Assembly: GCA_024434115.1 (NCBI GenBank)
Contig: QMIT01000013.1
Span: 62,001 to 126,000, forward strand
From: Chloroflexota bacterium
Lineage (GTDB): Bacteria > Chloroflexota > Anaerolineae > Aggregatilineales > J027
Reading direction: 5' to 3'
Length of the DNA: 64,000 bases
Positions 25,049 through 33,991 of the stretch are shown here, piece after piece (positions within the stretch are counted from its first letter, which is position 1; each line of letters starts with the position of its first letter). The translations under genes were made by a program, and so were the position numbers. The notes under the pieces are model-generated. The model was not told where the DNA came from and searched no databases. It saw nothing but the letters and a program-made list of their open reading frames with translations.

Positions 25049-27433
25049 GTGGATTCAGGAACTGATTTAGAAAATGCCCAGCGCTTGACGATGCGTAAAC
25101 TCATGAGCGTGTTGAACACGACTGAGGAGTTTACCCATCTCAATCTGCGTGATGTCACTGAATTGGCGGAGGAAGTGTCGCGTATTTTGCCAGCCGGTAA
25201 CGTGGTGACAATGGTCTGGTCACAGCTTGCCAACATCAAGGGCCGCCGTGTTAATGAAAACGAGACCCGCAAAATGCTGGCCCTGCTCAATCAAGGCATG
25301 GCGACATTTTTGGATCGTGCCGCCTATTTGACGTTTTATACCACCCCGGCAATTCTAATTAGCGGCTATTCCAAGATGCTCCAAGCGGTAGGGCGCGACC
25401 CCAGCGAAGCCTTTCCAAATGGCACATGGCAGTTTTATTTGGAGTTTGGCCTGCGTGAAGATACAGGCCGTCATGCCTGTGAAACGATTGGTTTTCAGCA
25501 GGCAGCACGCCAAGAGCGATTTTCTTCCAACGAGGCCGACGATTTAGCCACATGGATTCTTGCCACGTCTGACTTAATGCTCTTATATGACGACCTGCTG
25601 CTGCAAGAATGGCATGAACGTAACCATTTGCATCGGCTCGATGAAAAAATTGGCGCGGGCAGCAATCTTATTTCCGAATGGGTCAAGCGTCGCCCCTATG
25701 GTGTTCCGTCGCCTTTGTCTCAGGATTATGTGACTTACCGCCAAGCCCAATTTCGCATCTTTGTGCAGGAATCCTTAGAGAGCAGACTAAAGGGCGGGCA
25801 GATTGACAAAATTATTCAGGCATGGGAAAAAGACGAAACCATGCAGGTTGGACGACGCAGAGCCTATCAAGAGCAAATGTCGCTTTTGGCAATACTCGAC
25901 CCCGGTGAATTTAATGATACCCGTACTCCCATTTCCCTCCAATCGGCCCAAGTCGCGGTGCAGTATCACGGCGATTATTACCTGATTCCTGTGCAGCATC
26001 ATGGACACCGCCTCGATACCGAGACTATTCGTGCTTTTGCCCAATCTATCCTCAATGCCAAAGCAGGCCGTGAAAAAGCTACCCTTGACCAATACCTTGT
26101 GGTCATTCCCCGTCAGCATCAGCGCGGGGTCCGTAATCGTCTGCCCCGTGACATTGCCGATCAACTGGAACGTCTGCGGTATGCCCCGATTCTGATTAAT
26201 TGGGATGAAGCCGATTCGACCCAAGTTCTCTCTGAAATTCGACGAGGGCGGCGGGGTATTGGCGATCATGCCCTCACCATTTTCCGCACCAACAAGAGCA
26301 TGGTCTTTGACCAATCCCATATATTCTTTGATGCTATTTGGGGCATGGCGGTAGCCGAAATTTTGACCAATCAGGCTGTGAGCACCCGCCGCAAGATGAA
26401 CCATTTACCGCCGATTGAAAAGCCGAGTTTGCGCCCAACCCAAGTCGAAATGGTTGCTCCTTCTGCGATTATGACTCCCCTTCGCAAAGAAGCCGTTGAG
26501 CCGTTTGAGATGAACGCGGAAGTCACTCTACCGCTGGTGCGCGAAATGAATGAGCTACGCCGCCTATTGCTCAAACGGAATCAAGAACTTAAGCTGACCA
26601 TCAATGATTTCCTGATTCTTTATCGGGCACTCTATAACCAATATTACGAGCCGAGCCAAAATCTGCGGCAGGCCCTTGAGACTTTGGAATTGGGCAGTGC
26701 CAATCAGCGTAAGTCCGTCGCGGGGATGTGGGATGCCTTGCGTGAACTTAATTTGGATGTGCCGGCCTTTCTCATCCCGATTGACGCTAGTATGCACAAT
26801 CCTCAAGATCGCATTTTTCCGGTCACGTTCCGGCCCTTGCCGCCTTGGACAGACATTGGCCCCCAGCACGAAAAAACGTATGCGTGGATGTTGCAGGTCA
26901 ACGACCCAAATAATGGGAACAAGAAGGGCGCGGCCAAAGAATTTAACGAGGCCCGCACCTATTACCTTGAAATGCTCAAAATGTTTTCAGCGCTGATGGC
27001 CCGCTACAAAGAGGTGGCCTTAATGGGAGAAAGTTTTAGTACGGTTACGCTGAAAATTCTGGCAAGCGTCCCCAAGAAATTACAGCCGATGCTCCGCAGC
27101 ATCCCTGATCGCATAGATATTTTGAATGATATGCTGAAGGGGACGGAGGTCTTTAGCAATGTGGGGCAGGTCTCCTCGACTTCATCGCTGACCCGCTTTA
27201 TGACCGCTAAAGATGATAACGAGAAGAAAGTGCTATGTTGGGGAATCATGACCCGTGCGGATGGCACGATGGTCATTTCCCTACGAGATTTCCGCCCACA
27301 AGTTGAAGCGCTGCATCGTGCTGGGGCAGGGGATGTGGCCCGCCTTGTTACCCAAGATTTTTTGAATGGCTATGCTGATGGGCTACGCCGCTATATTTTT
27401 GAACTTATCGAAATCGTCCGCGTTAGAAGGTAA
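25049..27433 (+). CDS. Unrecognised 794-aa protein, overlaps purB
   Basis: I do not recognise this protein. It is soluble and mostly helical by composition. Parts that stand out are TWQFYLEFGLREDTGRHACE (about residues 130-150), a basic patch QHQRGVRNRL near 350, and a long acidic-basic helical region near 490-520 (MNELRRLLLKRNQELKL). No Walker, zinc or catalytic motif is evident. The GTG start has AGGA 7 bases upstream. It starts 12 bp after a glycosidase-like gene, and its TAA shares its last base with the purB ATG, which implies coupled translation with purine synthesis. The size and the tight coupling support a conserved function not known to me. Confidence 0.7.
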   Translation: MDSGTDLENAQRLTMRKLMSVLNTTEEFTHLNLRDVTELAEEVSRILPAGNVVTMVWSQLANIKGRRVNENETRKMLALLNQGMATFLDRAAYLTFYTTPAILISGYSKMLQAVGRDPSEAFPNGTWQFYLEFGLREDTGRHACETIGFQQAARQERFSSNEADDLATWILATSDLMLLYDDLLLQEWHERNHLHRLDEKIGAGSNLISEWVKRRPYGVPSPLSQDYVTYRQAQFRIFVQESLESRLKGGQIDKIIQAWEKDETMQVGRRRAYQEQMSLLAILDPGEFNDTRTPISLQSAQVAVQYHGDYYLIPVQHHGHRLDTETIRAFAQSILNAKAGREKATLDQYLVVIPRQHQRGVRNRLPRDIADQLERLRYAPILINWDEADSTQVLSEIRRGRRGIGDHALTIFRTNKSMVFDQSHIFFDAIWGMAVAEILTNQAVSTRRKMNHLPPIEKPSLRPTQVEMVAPSAIMTPLRKEAVEPFEMNAEVTLPLVREMNELRRLLLKRNQELKLTINDFLILYRALYNQYYEPSQNLRQALETLELGSANQRKSVAGMWDALRELNLDVPAFLIPIDASMHNPQDRIFPVTFRPLPPWTDIGPQHEKTYAWMLQVNDPNNGNKKGAAKEFNEARTYYLEMLKMFSALMARYKEVALMGESFSTVTLKILASVPKKLQPMLRSIPDRIDILNDMLKGTEVFSNVGQVSSTSSLTRFMTAKDDNEKKVLCWGIMTRADGTMVISLRDFRPQVEALHRAGAGDVARLVTQDFLNGYADGLRRYIFELIEIVRVRR

Positions 27434-28839
27434 TGCTCTTGAACGACTCCTTTGAACAATTCCAATCCCCGTTTAGTTGGCGCTATGGCTCTGCTGAAAT
27501 GCGCCGTATTTGGAGTGAGGTCTATAAACGTCAGCTTTGGCGGCGATTGTGGGTCGCGCTGGCCGAGGCGCAAATCCCGGCTGGTTTTGTCACCCCGTCC
27601 CAAGTCGCTGAACTTCGAGCACATGTTAGTGATGTAGATATGGCCCAAGCGCACGCCATCGAAGCTGAAATTCATCACGACCTGATGGCGGAAGTGCGTG
27701 TATTTGCCAGCCAATGCCCAACCGCCGGTGGCATTATCCATCTTGGCGCGACCAGCATGGATATTGAGGACAATGCTGATGCCCTTCGTCTGCGTGAAAG
27801 TCTTGCGCTAATAATCGAGGCGATGCGAAAACTACTTGCGACGCTTTCGGCACAAGTCGAAATATATGCCGACACGCCCTGCATGGCTTACACCCACATC
27901 CAACCTGCCGAAATCACCACTGTGGGCTATAGGCTGTCCCAATATGCTCAGGATTTGTTGGTAGATTTTGCTGAGTTGCAGCGCATTCATGCCGCTATTC
28001 GGGGTAAGGGTTTTACCGGGGCGGTGGGTACGTCGGCCTCCTATCAGGAACTCATGGCGGGCACACCCCTGAATATGCACGATTTCCAACAGCGAGTCAT
28101 GCAATCCGCCGGAATTGAGGCCTTTCCCGTCTCGACCCAAACGTATCCACGTAAGCAGGATTGGCGGGTACTGACGGCACTAGCTGGGGTCGTATCTAGC
28201 CTCTATAAATTCGCGCTCGATTTGCGGATTTTACAGTCGCCCCCCTTTGGTGAAATGGCCGAACCCTTTGGCGCAAAGCAGGTCGGCTCATCCGCCATGC
28301 CTTTTAAGCGCAATCCCATCAATGCCGAGAAGATTTGTAGTTTGGGGCGATTGGTTGTGTCACAGGTACAGGTCGCGTGGGAAAATGCCTCGCACTCGAT
28401 TTTGGAGCGCACCCTTGATGATTCTGCTAATCGCCGCACCATTCTGCCAGAATCGTTTTTGGCGGTGGATGAAATGATTGCCGTCGCCACCCGGATTATT
28501 AAGAATCTGCGGGTGGATGAGGCCACCATAGCGCGTAATTTAGCGATCTATGGGCGATTCAGTGCGGTGGAGCGGGTATTGATGGCTTTGGGCAAGGCTG
28601 GGGCAAATCGCCAAGAGATGCACGAGGTCTTGCGTGAACATTCGTTGGCGGCATGGTCGGCGATTTCGCAGGGGGCGGCGAATCCACTAGTTGACCAATT
28701 GGCAGGGGATGAGCGCCTGTTACAATACCTGCCCCCTGATACCATCCGCCAGTTGATGGATTATAGTACCTATGTGGGGGATGCCCCGCTGCGGGCTAAA
28801 CAGATGGCAAAGCAAACTTTGGATGCGCTTGTCGAGTAG
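27433..28839 (+). CDS. purB: Adenylosuccinate lyase
   Basis: Catalyses two steps of purine synthesis: cleavage of SAICAR to AICAR and of adenylosuccinate to AMP, releasing fumarate each time. It has 468 residues, normal for the family. Motifs are THIQPAEITTVGYRLSQYA (His of the active site), the fumarase-superfamily signature SSAMPFKRNPINAEK, and HLGATSMDIEDNADALRLRE near residue 100. The ATG overlaps the stop of the preceding unknown gene by one base, with GAAGG upstream. The purH gene is far away in the window (about 45.4 kb), so purine genes are not clustered. Confidence 0.95.
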   Translation: MLLNDSFEQFQSPFSWRYGSAEMRRIWSEVYKRQLWRRLWVALAEAQIPAGFVTPSQVAELRAHVSDVDMAQAHAIEAEIHHDLMAEVRVFASQCPTAGGIIHLGATSMDIEDNADALRLRESLALIIEAMRKLLATLSAQVEIYADTPCMAYTHIQPAEITTVGYRLSQYAQDLLVDFAELQRIHAAIRGKGFTGAVGTSASYQELMAGTPLNMHDFQQRVMQSAGIEAFPVSTQTYPRKQDWRVLTALAGVVSSLYKFALDLRILQSPPFGEMAEPFGAKQVGSSAMPFKRNPINAEKICSLGRLVVSQVQVAWENASHSILERTLDDSANRRTILPESFLAVDEMIAVATRIIKNLRVDEATIARNLAIYGRFSAVERVLMALGKAGANRQEMHEVLREHSLAAWSAISQGAANPLVDQLAGDERLLQYLPPDTIRQLMDYSTYVGDAPLRAKQMAKQTLDALVE

Positions 28840-28869
28840 AACCATTGTCACTGCAACGGAGGAAATCAA

Positions 28870-30213
28870 ATGCGAAAAATAGGCTTTCTTTTGTGGAGTA
28901 GTACCTGCTTAATTTTGGGATTATTGCCGCTAACCCCGACTTTTGCACAAGGGGGCGACGGCCCAACTGCCCCCCCCGATGGCACAGATTTGCCGCTGGT
29001 TGAGGTGGTCTATGACGCCAATTTTACTGACAGCGACCAATGGCCTGAAGGCACGATTACAGGGATGGAATTTGCTGCTGCCGATGGTGGCTATCAGATC
29101 ACCAGCATCAATGCTGACGCCGGGATTGGCCTTGCTCCGCCGATTGCCCTTTCCATAGATAACTTTTACAGTGAGGTCAGTTTCACCATTGAAAGCTGCC
29201 AAATTCCCGAAAGCGCCTTTCTCTTCTTGACGCGCCTGACGCCAAATGCCCAGACCGCCGCACAGTTGGACACCTATGCCTATGTGCTGCAATGCTCCGG
29301 TGATTATCGTTCACGCAGTATCACCGCAGGCAACCCCGGCGATATTGATGTACAGGGACGTGCTCCGGCGGCGTTGGATGAGGGATCGCAGCATGTTATA
29401 GGGGTTTTAATGGTCAACAACTCTGTGACGTGGTATCTTGATGGCACAGAACTCGCCACCTATGATGTCCTTTCGCCTCTACGTGTGGATGGTGTTTTGG
29501 CGATAGGGGCACAGCGCGGTTTGGGTTATGTTGCCACTTCTTGGCGGGTGTGGAGCTTGGATTCAACGACAGTCGTCAGTACCATTGAGCCTAGCACTGA
29601 TACGGGTACAACGGCTGATGGTGCATCGGAAGGCCCGTTGAGCGAATTGGGAGTAGGGGATTTAATTTATAACCCGGATTTAACCCAACCCGGTTCCATT
29701 CCCAGCGGATTAAGCCAGCCCGTCGCGGCATTGTATTTGGCGGGTGGGCAAGTGGGCATGTATAACCGCGAGAGTTCGGCGATTCTACCCTTTGAAGGGG
29801 TACAAGCCAGCGACTATTATGCCGAGGTCGTCTTTGGGACTCGCGCTTGCGATGACGCCTCCCTCATTGGGGTGATTTGGCGGGCGGCGGGTGAATTTGG
29901 CTCCTATTACGCCTTCGGAATGCAGTGTGATGGCAGCTATCGGGCATGGCTAGAAACTCCCGATGGCCCCAGTGATCCATTGGTGAGCGGTGAAGTGAGC
30001 CAACCCCCTGTGCCGGACACGGGCGCTCATTCATTGGGCGTCTATGTCAAAGGTGATACCGCGTGGCTATATTATGACGATACCGTTTTGGGGTCATTCT
30101 CCGATTCGAACTTAACCGAAGGCGGGGCGGGTTTGCTGCTCCAATCCGACCCCGAAACATCCAAAGCGATGGATATTGTGGTGGTGAGTTTGACCGTCGC
30201 CGAAGCCCGATAG
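28870..30213 (+). CDS. Secreted protein with two tandem beta-sandwich (LamG/ConA-like) domains
   Basis: Exported protein of 447 residues with a Sec signal ending in TPTFAQ. Two homologous halves are visible. The first is about residues 60-225 and the second about 275-445. Each contains a Y-x-E-V-x-F strand (NFYSEVSFTIESC / DYYAEVVFGTRAC), a matching second Cys (YVLQCSGDYR / FGMQCDGSYR) and a late strand VTWYLDGTEL / AWLYYDDTVL. The pattern resembles concanavalin-like carbohydrate-binding or DUF1080-type domains. The two cysteines per half could form a disulfide. A Thr/Ser-rich linker joins the halves. The ATG follows CGGAGGAAAT. No catalytic residues are evident, so a glycan-binding role is inferred. 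Confidence 0.7.
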   Translation: MRKIGFLLWSSTCLILGLLPLTPTFAQGGDGPTAPPDGTDLPLVEVVYDANFTDSDQWPEGTITGMEFAAADGGYQITSINADAGIGLAPPIALSIDNFYSEVSFTIESCQIPESAFLFLTRLTPNAQTAAQLDTYAYVLQCSGDYRSRSITAGNPGDIDVQGRAPAALDEGSQHVIGVLMVNNSVTWYLDGTELATYDVLSPLRVDGVLAIGAQRGLGYVATSWRVWSLDSTTVVSTIEPSTDTGTTADGASEGPLSELGVGDLIYNPDLTQPGSIPSGLSQPVAALYLAGGQVGMYNRESSAILPFEGVQASDYYAEVVFGTRACDDASLIGVIWRAAGEFGSYYAFGMQCDGSYRAWLETPDGPSDPLVSGEVSQPPVPDTGAHSLGVYVKGDTAWLYYDDTVLGSFSDSNLTEGGAGLLLQSDPETSKAMDIVVVSLTVAEAR

Positions 30214-30233
30214 GATTTTCGCAATGGTACAAG

Positions 30234-30265
30234 AAGGCGTACTGATCAATCGGTGCGCCTTTTTT
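30234..30265 (+). terminator. Intrinsic terminator after the secreted duplicated-domain gene
   Basis: Stem aaggcgt-ac (from 30234) with gtgcgcctt (to 30261), one mismatch, followed by a run of T to 30265. It lies between two convergent genes and fits the plus strand. Confidence 0.75.
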
Positions 30266-30281
30266 ATTGGGGCATGGAGAG

Positions 30282-32201
30282 TTAGGTGCGCCCAAATTCT
30301 TTGTCCAACTGCCTATTGCTCAAATGAATCATGATGGGGCGACCATGTGGGCAGGTATGTGGATTTTCGCAGCGTTCCAACTGCTGAATCAACCCCTGCA
30401 TTTCGGTATGGCTGAGAATCTGCCCTGCCTTGACCGCCGCCGCTTTGCATACCCGCCGCAGGATTTTATCTTCAATCGTTTGCACGCCGGGGATTTTGCC
30501 ACTTTCCGAATCTTGCAAAAGCAGATGCAGCACTTGATGGGGGTCTTGGTCAGCCAAAATCGCGGGAACACTTCGCACGCGATAGGTATTGACACCAAAC
30601 GCCTCGATTTCAAAACCCATCGTGGCAAGGACGGGCTGAATTTCTTCGAGCAATTGCGCCTCGGTAGGATTTAAGCTCACACTTCCACCGTCCAAGACCT
30701 GCTGCGTGGTCAATTCACGTGCCTGATACTGCTCGAAAAACTGCTCAAATAAAATACGTTCGTGGGCGGCGTGCTGGTCAATCAAATACATCCCGACTGG
30801 CCCTTCCGCCACGATGTAACTAGCACTGATTTGACCGACCACTCGCAAAATTGGCAGGGTGCGCGGCTTTTTGGGGCGACTCGCACCGTCTGGAATTGCG
30901 GTTGGGTCATCTGGCTGGACGGTAGAACGCATGGTCGGCGGAGTTGGGGCTTCATAATGTGGATAGAAGGCATAGGCATCTGAATCGGTATCCACCCCAT
31001 AGTCCGATTCAACCTCATCCGCAGGCCGCTGTTGGCTATAACGACCCGGCGCGGGGGTGTCAAAATCAAAATCCATCTGGGCCGGATATTGGCGCGGCGG
31101 GGGCAAACTGGCGGCTCGATTTTGCTGCACATCCCCATCCGCCGGATACGATGGGCTGTCTTCATAATCGTCTGAGTAGTAAATCGCCGCCGTTCCCGCC
31201 TGTGAAATGACGGCCCGCCGTACCCCCCGTTGGACGGCTGTAAAAACCGCTTCGGGGTGACGAAACCGGACTTCAGCTTTGGTAGGGTGGACGTTGACAT
31301 CCACATCTTCGGGTGGCACTTGAATTAATAACACGCTGACTGGGTAGCGACTAGCAGGCAGTAGCGTATGATAGGCTTGCACCACCGCAAAGGTGAGTCG
31401 CTGGTCATTGATGGCCCGCCCATTCACAAACAGCGTGATCTGCGTACGATTGGCGCGATGCAAGGCGGGTGTGGTCGTAAATCCAAAGACCTCAATCGGC
31501 GGTAGATCAGGGCGAGTGGGGGGCAGAGGCGTGACCTCTACCATCTCGCGGAAGGTCTCTAAGCCCAATGCCTGAACCAGCACATCCGTCAAGTTTCCAC
31601 TGCCTGTGCTATGAAAGGCTTCGCGGCCATCCAGCGTCAATTGGAAGCGCACCTGTGGATAGGCCATCGCATATTGGCTCACCAGAGCGATGACATGGCG
31701 GCGCTCGGTGGCATCACTTTTGAGGAATTTGCGGCGGGCGGGCACATTAAAAAATAACTCAGCCACCTCGATAATTGTGCCAATCGGTGCGCCGACGGGC
31801 CGAACCTCCAACACCTTGCCGCCTTCAACCAAAATCCGCGCCCCGACGCTTTCTTTTTGGTGGCGAGAGGTCAAGGTCAAGCGGCTAACCGAGGCGATGC
31901 TGTGCAGGGCCTCGCCGCGAAAGCCAAGCGTATGCAGGTTGTAGATGTCATCTAGTGTGCTGATTTTGCTGGTGGCGTGTCGTTCAAGCGCGAGGGGGAT
32001 TTCATCGCTCGGGATGCCATGCCCATTATCACTAATGCGTATAAGCCGACTGCCTGCGCCGCGAATCTCGATATTGATGCTAGTGGCCCCGGCATCCAAT
32101 GAATTTTCGAGCAGTTCTTTGACAACGGAGGCAGGCCGTTCAACGACTTCCCCCGCAGCAATTTGGGCGGCGATAGTTTCGGAGAGAACTCGGATTGGCA
32201 T
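30282..32201 (-). CDS. mutL: DNA mismatch repair protein MutL (endonuclease type)
   Basis: Mismatch-repair matchmaker with latent nicking activity, 639 residues. The GHKL ATPase domain shows IAAGEVVERPASVVKELLEN, SLDAGA, ISDNGHGI and TLGFRGEAL. After an extended low-complexity linker (about residues 340-440, Pro/Asp-rich), the C-terminal domain has DQHAAHERILFE (about residue 475). This matches the DQHA-x2-E-x4-E metal site of endonuclease-type MutL. It also has CKAAAVKAGQ and CPHGRP. Such MutL occurs in bacteria lacking MutH. It is 36 bp downstream of a GAF-PAS kinase gene on the same strand; no mutS is in the window. Confidence 0.96.
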   Translation of the reverse strand: MPIRVLSETIAAQIAAGEVVERPASVVKELLENSLDAGATSINIEIRGAGSRLIRISDNGHGIPSDEIPLALERHATSKISTLDDIYNLHTLGFRGEALHSIASVSRLTLTSRHQKESVGARILVEGGKVLEVRPVGAPIGTIIEVAELFFNVPARRKFLKSDATERRHVIALVSQYAMAYPQVRFQLTLDGREAFHSTGSGNLTDVLVQALGLETFREMVEVTPLPPTRPDLPPIEVFGFTTTPALHRANRTQITLFVNGRAINDQRLTFAVVQAYHTLLPASRYPVSVLLIQVPPEDVDVNVHPTKAEVRFRHPEAVFTAVQRGVRRAVISQAGTAAIYYSDDYEDSPSYPADGDVQQNRAASLPPPRQYPAQMDFDFDTPAPGRYSQQRPADEVESDYGVDTDSDAYAFYPHYEAPTPPTMRSTVQPDDPTAIPDGASRPKKPRTLPILRVVGQISASYIVAEGPVGMYLIDQHAAHERILFEQFFEQYQARELTTQQVLDGGSVSLNPTEAQLLEEIQPVLATMGFEIEAFGVNTYRVRSVPAILADQDPHQVLHLLLQDSESGKIPGVQTIEDKILRRVCKAAAVKAGQILSHTEMQGLIQQLERCENPHTCPHGRPIMIHLSNRQLDKEFGRT

Positions 32202-32236
32202 TATGAGACTTAAATCACTGTTCTATTCAACTCAAC

Positions 32237-33826
32237 CTAATCCCCGCCCCCACGCAAATTCTCGTCGGTCAAGGGAATCAGAATCTCAAAACGGCTACCT
32301 TTGCCCTCTTCGCTTTGGACTTGTGCATCCCCACCATGCTGTTGGGCAACATTCCGCACAATAAAGAGGCCCAGTCCAGACCCGCGAATCCCTTTGTGTT
32401 CTTTGCGGCGCACCCGTTCACCGCGTTCAAAGAGGCGTGATTGGTCTTCCGCAGCAATCCCTAAGCCGTTATCGGCCACAGCAAAGATCAGGGTATCGTT
32501 TTTCATCTCGACTTCGACCACCACCTCGCCATTTTCTGGGGTGTATTTGATGGCGTTCTCCACCAAATTTTGTAGGGCGCGTTCTATCATCATCTCGTCA
32601 AGATACATAATGGGTATATTCGAGGCCGAACGCGAACGCAGGTTGATTTGTTTTTTCTGGGCTGCACTCGAAAGCGTCGAGACCACCTTCGAGACGACAT
32701 CCGAGGGGTCAATGGATTCGCGCCGCAGTTGGTATGTGCCCATCATCGGGTCAAGCCGTCCGGCATCCAATACCTTCTCGACCAGATTGGTCATATCTTG
32801 GATGCTGGTGACAATCTTGCCCATCATGGTTTCTTGTTTATCGTTGACCTCTCCAACCATCGGTAGCATGTCCAAATAACCTTTGGCGGCGGTCAGTGGC
32901 GAGCGCAAATCATGCGAGACCGTATGCAAAAAGGTACTCATATTTTCGTTCAGTCGCTTAAAACGACTAACATCTCGCACTGCCAATAACCAGCCATCGG
33001 TATTGCCGTTTTCACCGATTACTTCCGAAACGTGCGGCGCAAAAATTCGTCCATCCGGTGCTACATATTCAACAATATTCTCGGCCCCGTCGTTCTGTTC
33101 GTCGGGATACACCAATTTGAGCAGGGTTTCGCTTTTGATAATATTCTTAAAGGGTTGCCCAACCGCAGTTTTGGCGGCGACTTGGAATAGGGCTTCGGCG
33201 GCAGGATTAAACACGCGGATTTTGCGCTGTTTGTCCACCATAATAATCGCATCGGCGACGCTGGCAAGGATGGCCGCTAGTTGTTCCCGACCACTCTTGG
33301 CCTCTTCAAAGGTGCGGGCATTCGTAATGGCAATGGTGGCTTGCAGCGCCAACAATTCTACAAAATCCCGTTCATCTTGTGCCATTTGATGCGCTTGTTC
33401 AAACGCGACCCACAATATCCCCACCTGCATTTTTTGGGCTTGCAAGGGCAAAATCAAAATTGAAGAGACTTCTCCCGTCAATTCGATCAAGTCGAGGTCA
33501 CTTGGGGGGATACTGACATCCAGAATATCAACCGGGCTGAGTTGGTTTTGCCCATAGTTGAAGATGGGGCCATCGGCGAGTTCAAATTTACCTCCTGCCG
33601 ACCCGCTGGCAAAAGAAATCGTCCCGCCATTTTCGCGCATGACGACTCGCGCTGAGGCAGCCCCTGTTGCTTGACAGATGCCGTTCAAAATGTGGGGTAA
33701 GGTCTCGGCTAGGCCCGCGCTTGTGGCAATTCGGCGGCTGACCTCGCTTAACAATCGCCTTTGGTCAAGATAGCGTTGCAGAGTCGAATAGAGTTCGGAT
33801 GTGGGTAAGGTCTCTTGCGCGGTCAC
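32237..33826 (-). CDS. GAF-PAS sensor histidine kinase, soluble
   Basis: Cytoplasmic sensor kinase of 529 residues. Predicted order: GAF domain (about 25-185), PAS domain (about 190-300, ASVADAIIMVDKQRKIRVFN), phosphoacceptor helix with TVSHDLRSPLTAAKGYLDML (His near 310), and ATPase domain with NLVENAIKYTPENGEV, DNGLGIAAEDQ and RGSGLGLFIVRNVAQQHGG. No membrane segment. The start is a GTG without a strong ribosome binding site. No receiver-domain gene lies next to it, so it is an orphan kinase like the other two in this window. mutL follows after 36 bp. Confidence 0.92.
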   Translation of the reverse strand: MTAQETLPTSELYSTLQRYLDQRRLLSEVSRRIATSAGLAETLPHILNGICQATGAASARVVMRENGGTISFASGSAGGKFELADGPIFNYGQNQLSPVDILDVSIPPSDLDLIELTGEVSSILILPLQAQKMQVGILWVAFEQAHQMAQDERDFVELLALQATIAITNARTFEEAKSGREQLAAILASVADAIIMVDKQRKIRVFNPAAEALFQVAAKTAVGQPFKNIIKSETLLKLVYPDEQNDGAENIVEYVAPDGRIFAPHVSEVIGENGNTDGWLLAVRDVSRFKRLNENMSTFLHTVSHDLRSPLTAAKGYLDMLPMVGEVNDKQETMMGKIVTSIQDMTNLVEKVLDAGRLDPMMGTYQLRRESIDPSDVVSKVVSTLSSAAQKKQINLRSRSASNIPIMYLDEMMIERALQNLVENAIKYTPENGEVVVEVEMKNDTLIFAVADNGLGIAAEDQSRLFERGERVRRKEHKGIRGSGLGLFIVRNVAQQHGGDAQVQSEEGKGSRFEILIPLTDENLRGGGD

Positions 33827-33991
33827 AGGAGTGAAAATTACCTTTAACTGAGTTGTGCAAAATGGGTCATTCTACCACCTGTCATTATAGCACTGTCAGT
33901 AATGTGGGCAAGTTTGCAAATTGTCTGCTTGGATACGTCCTATGTTGATGCCCTCTTGCTACGAATGCCATCGCTCGTTAAACTTTCTCCC

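Noticed and set aside
33902..33991. 30 extra N-terminal codons for the DUF5060-type glycosidase
   Set aside because: They would place a non-signal-like stretch before a normal signal peptide; the later ATG was chosen.
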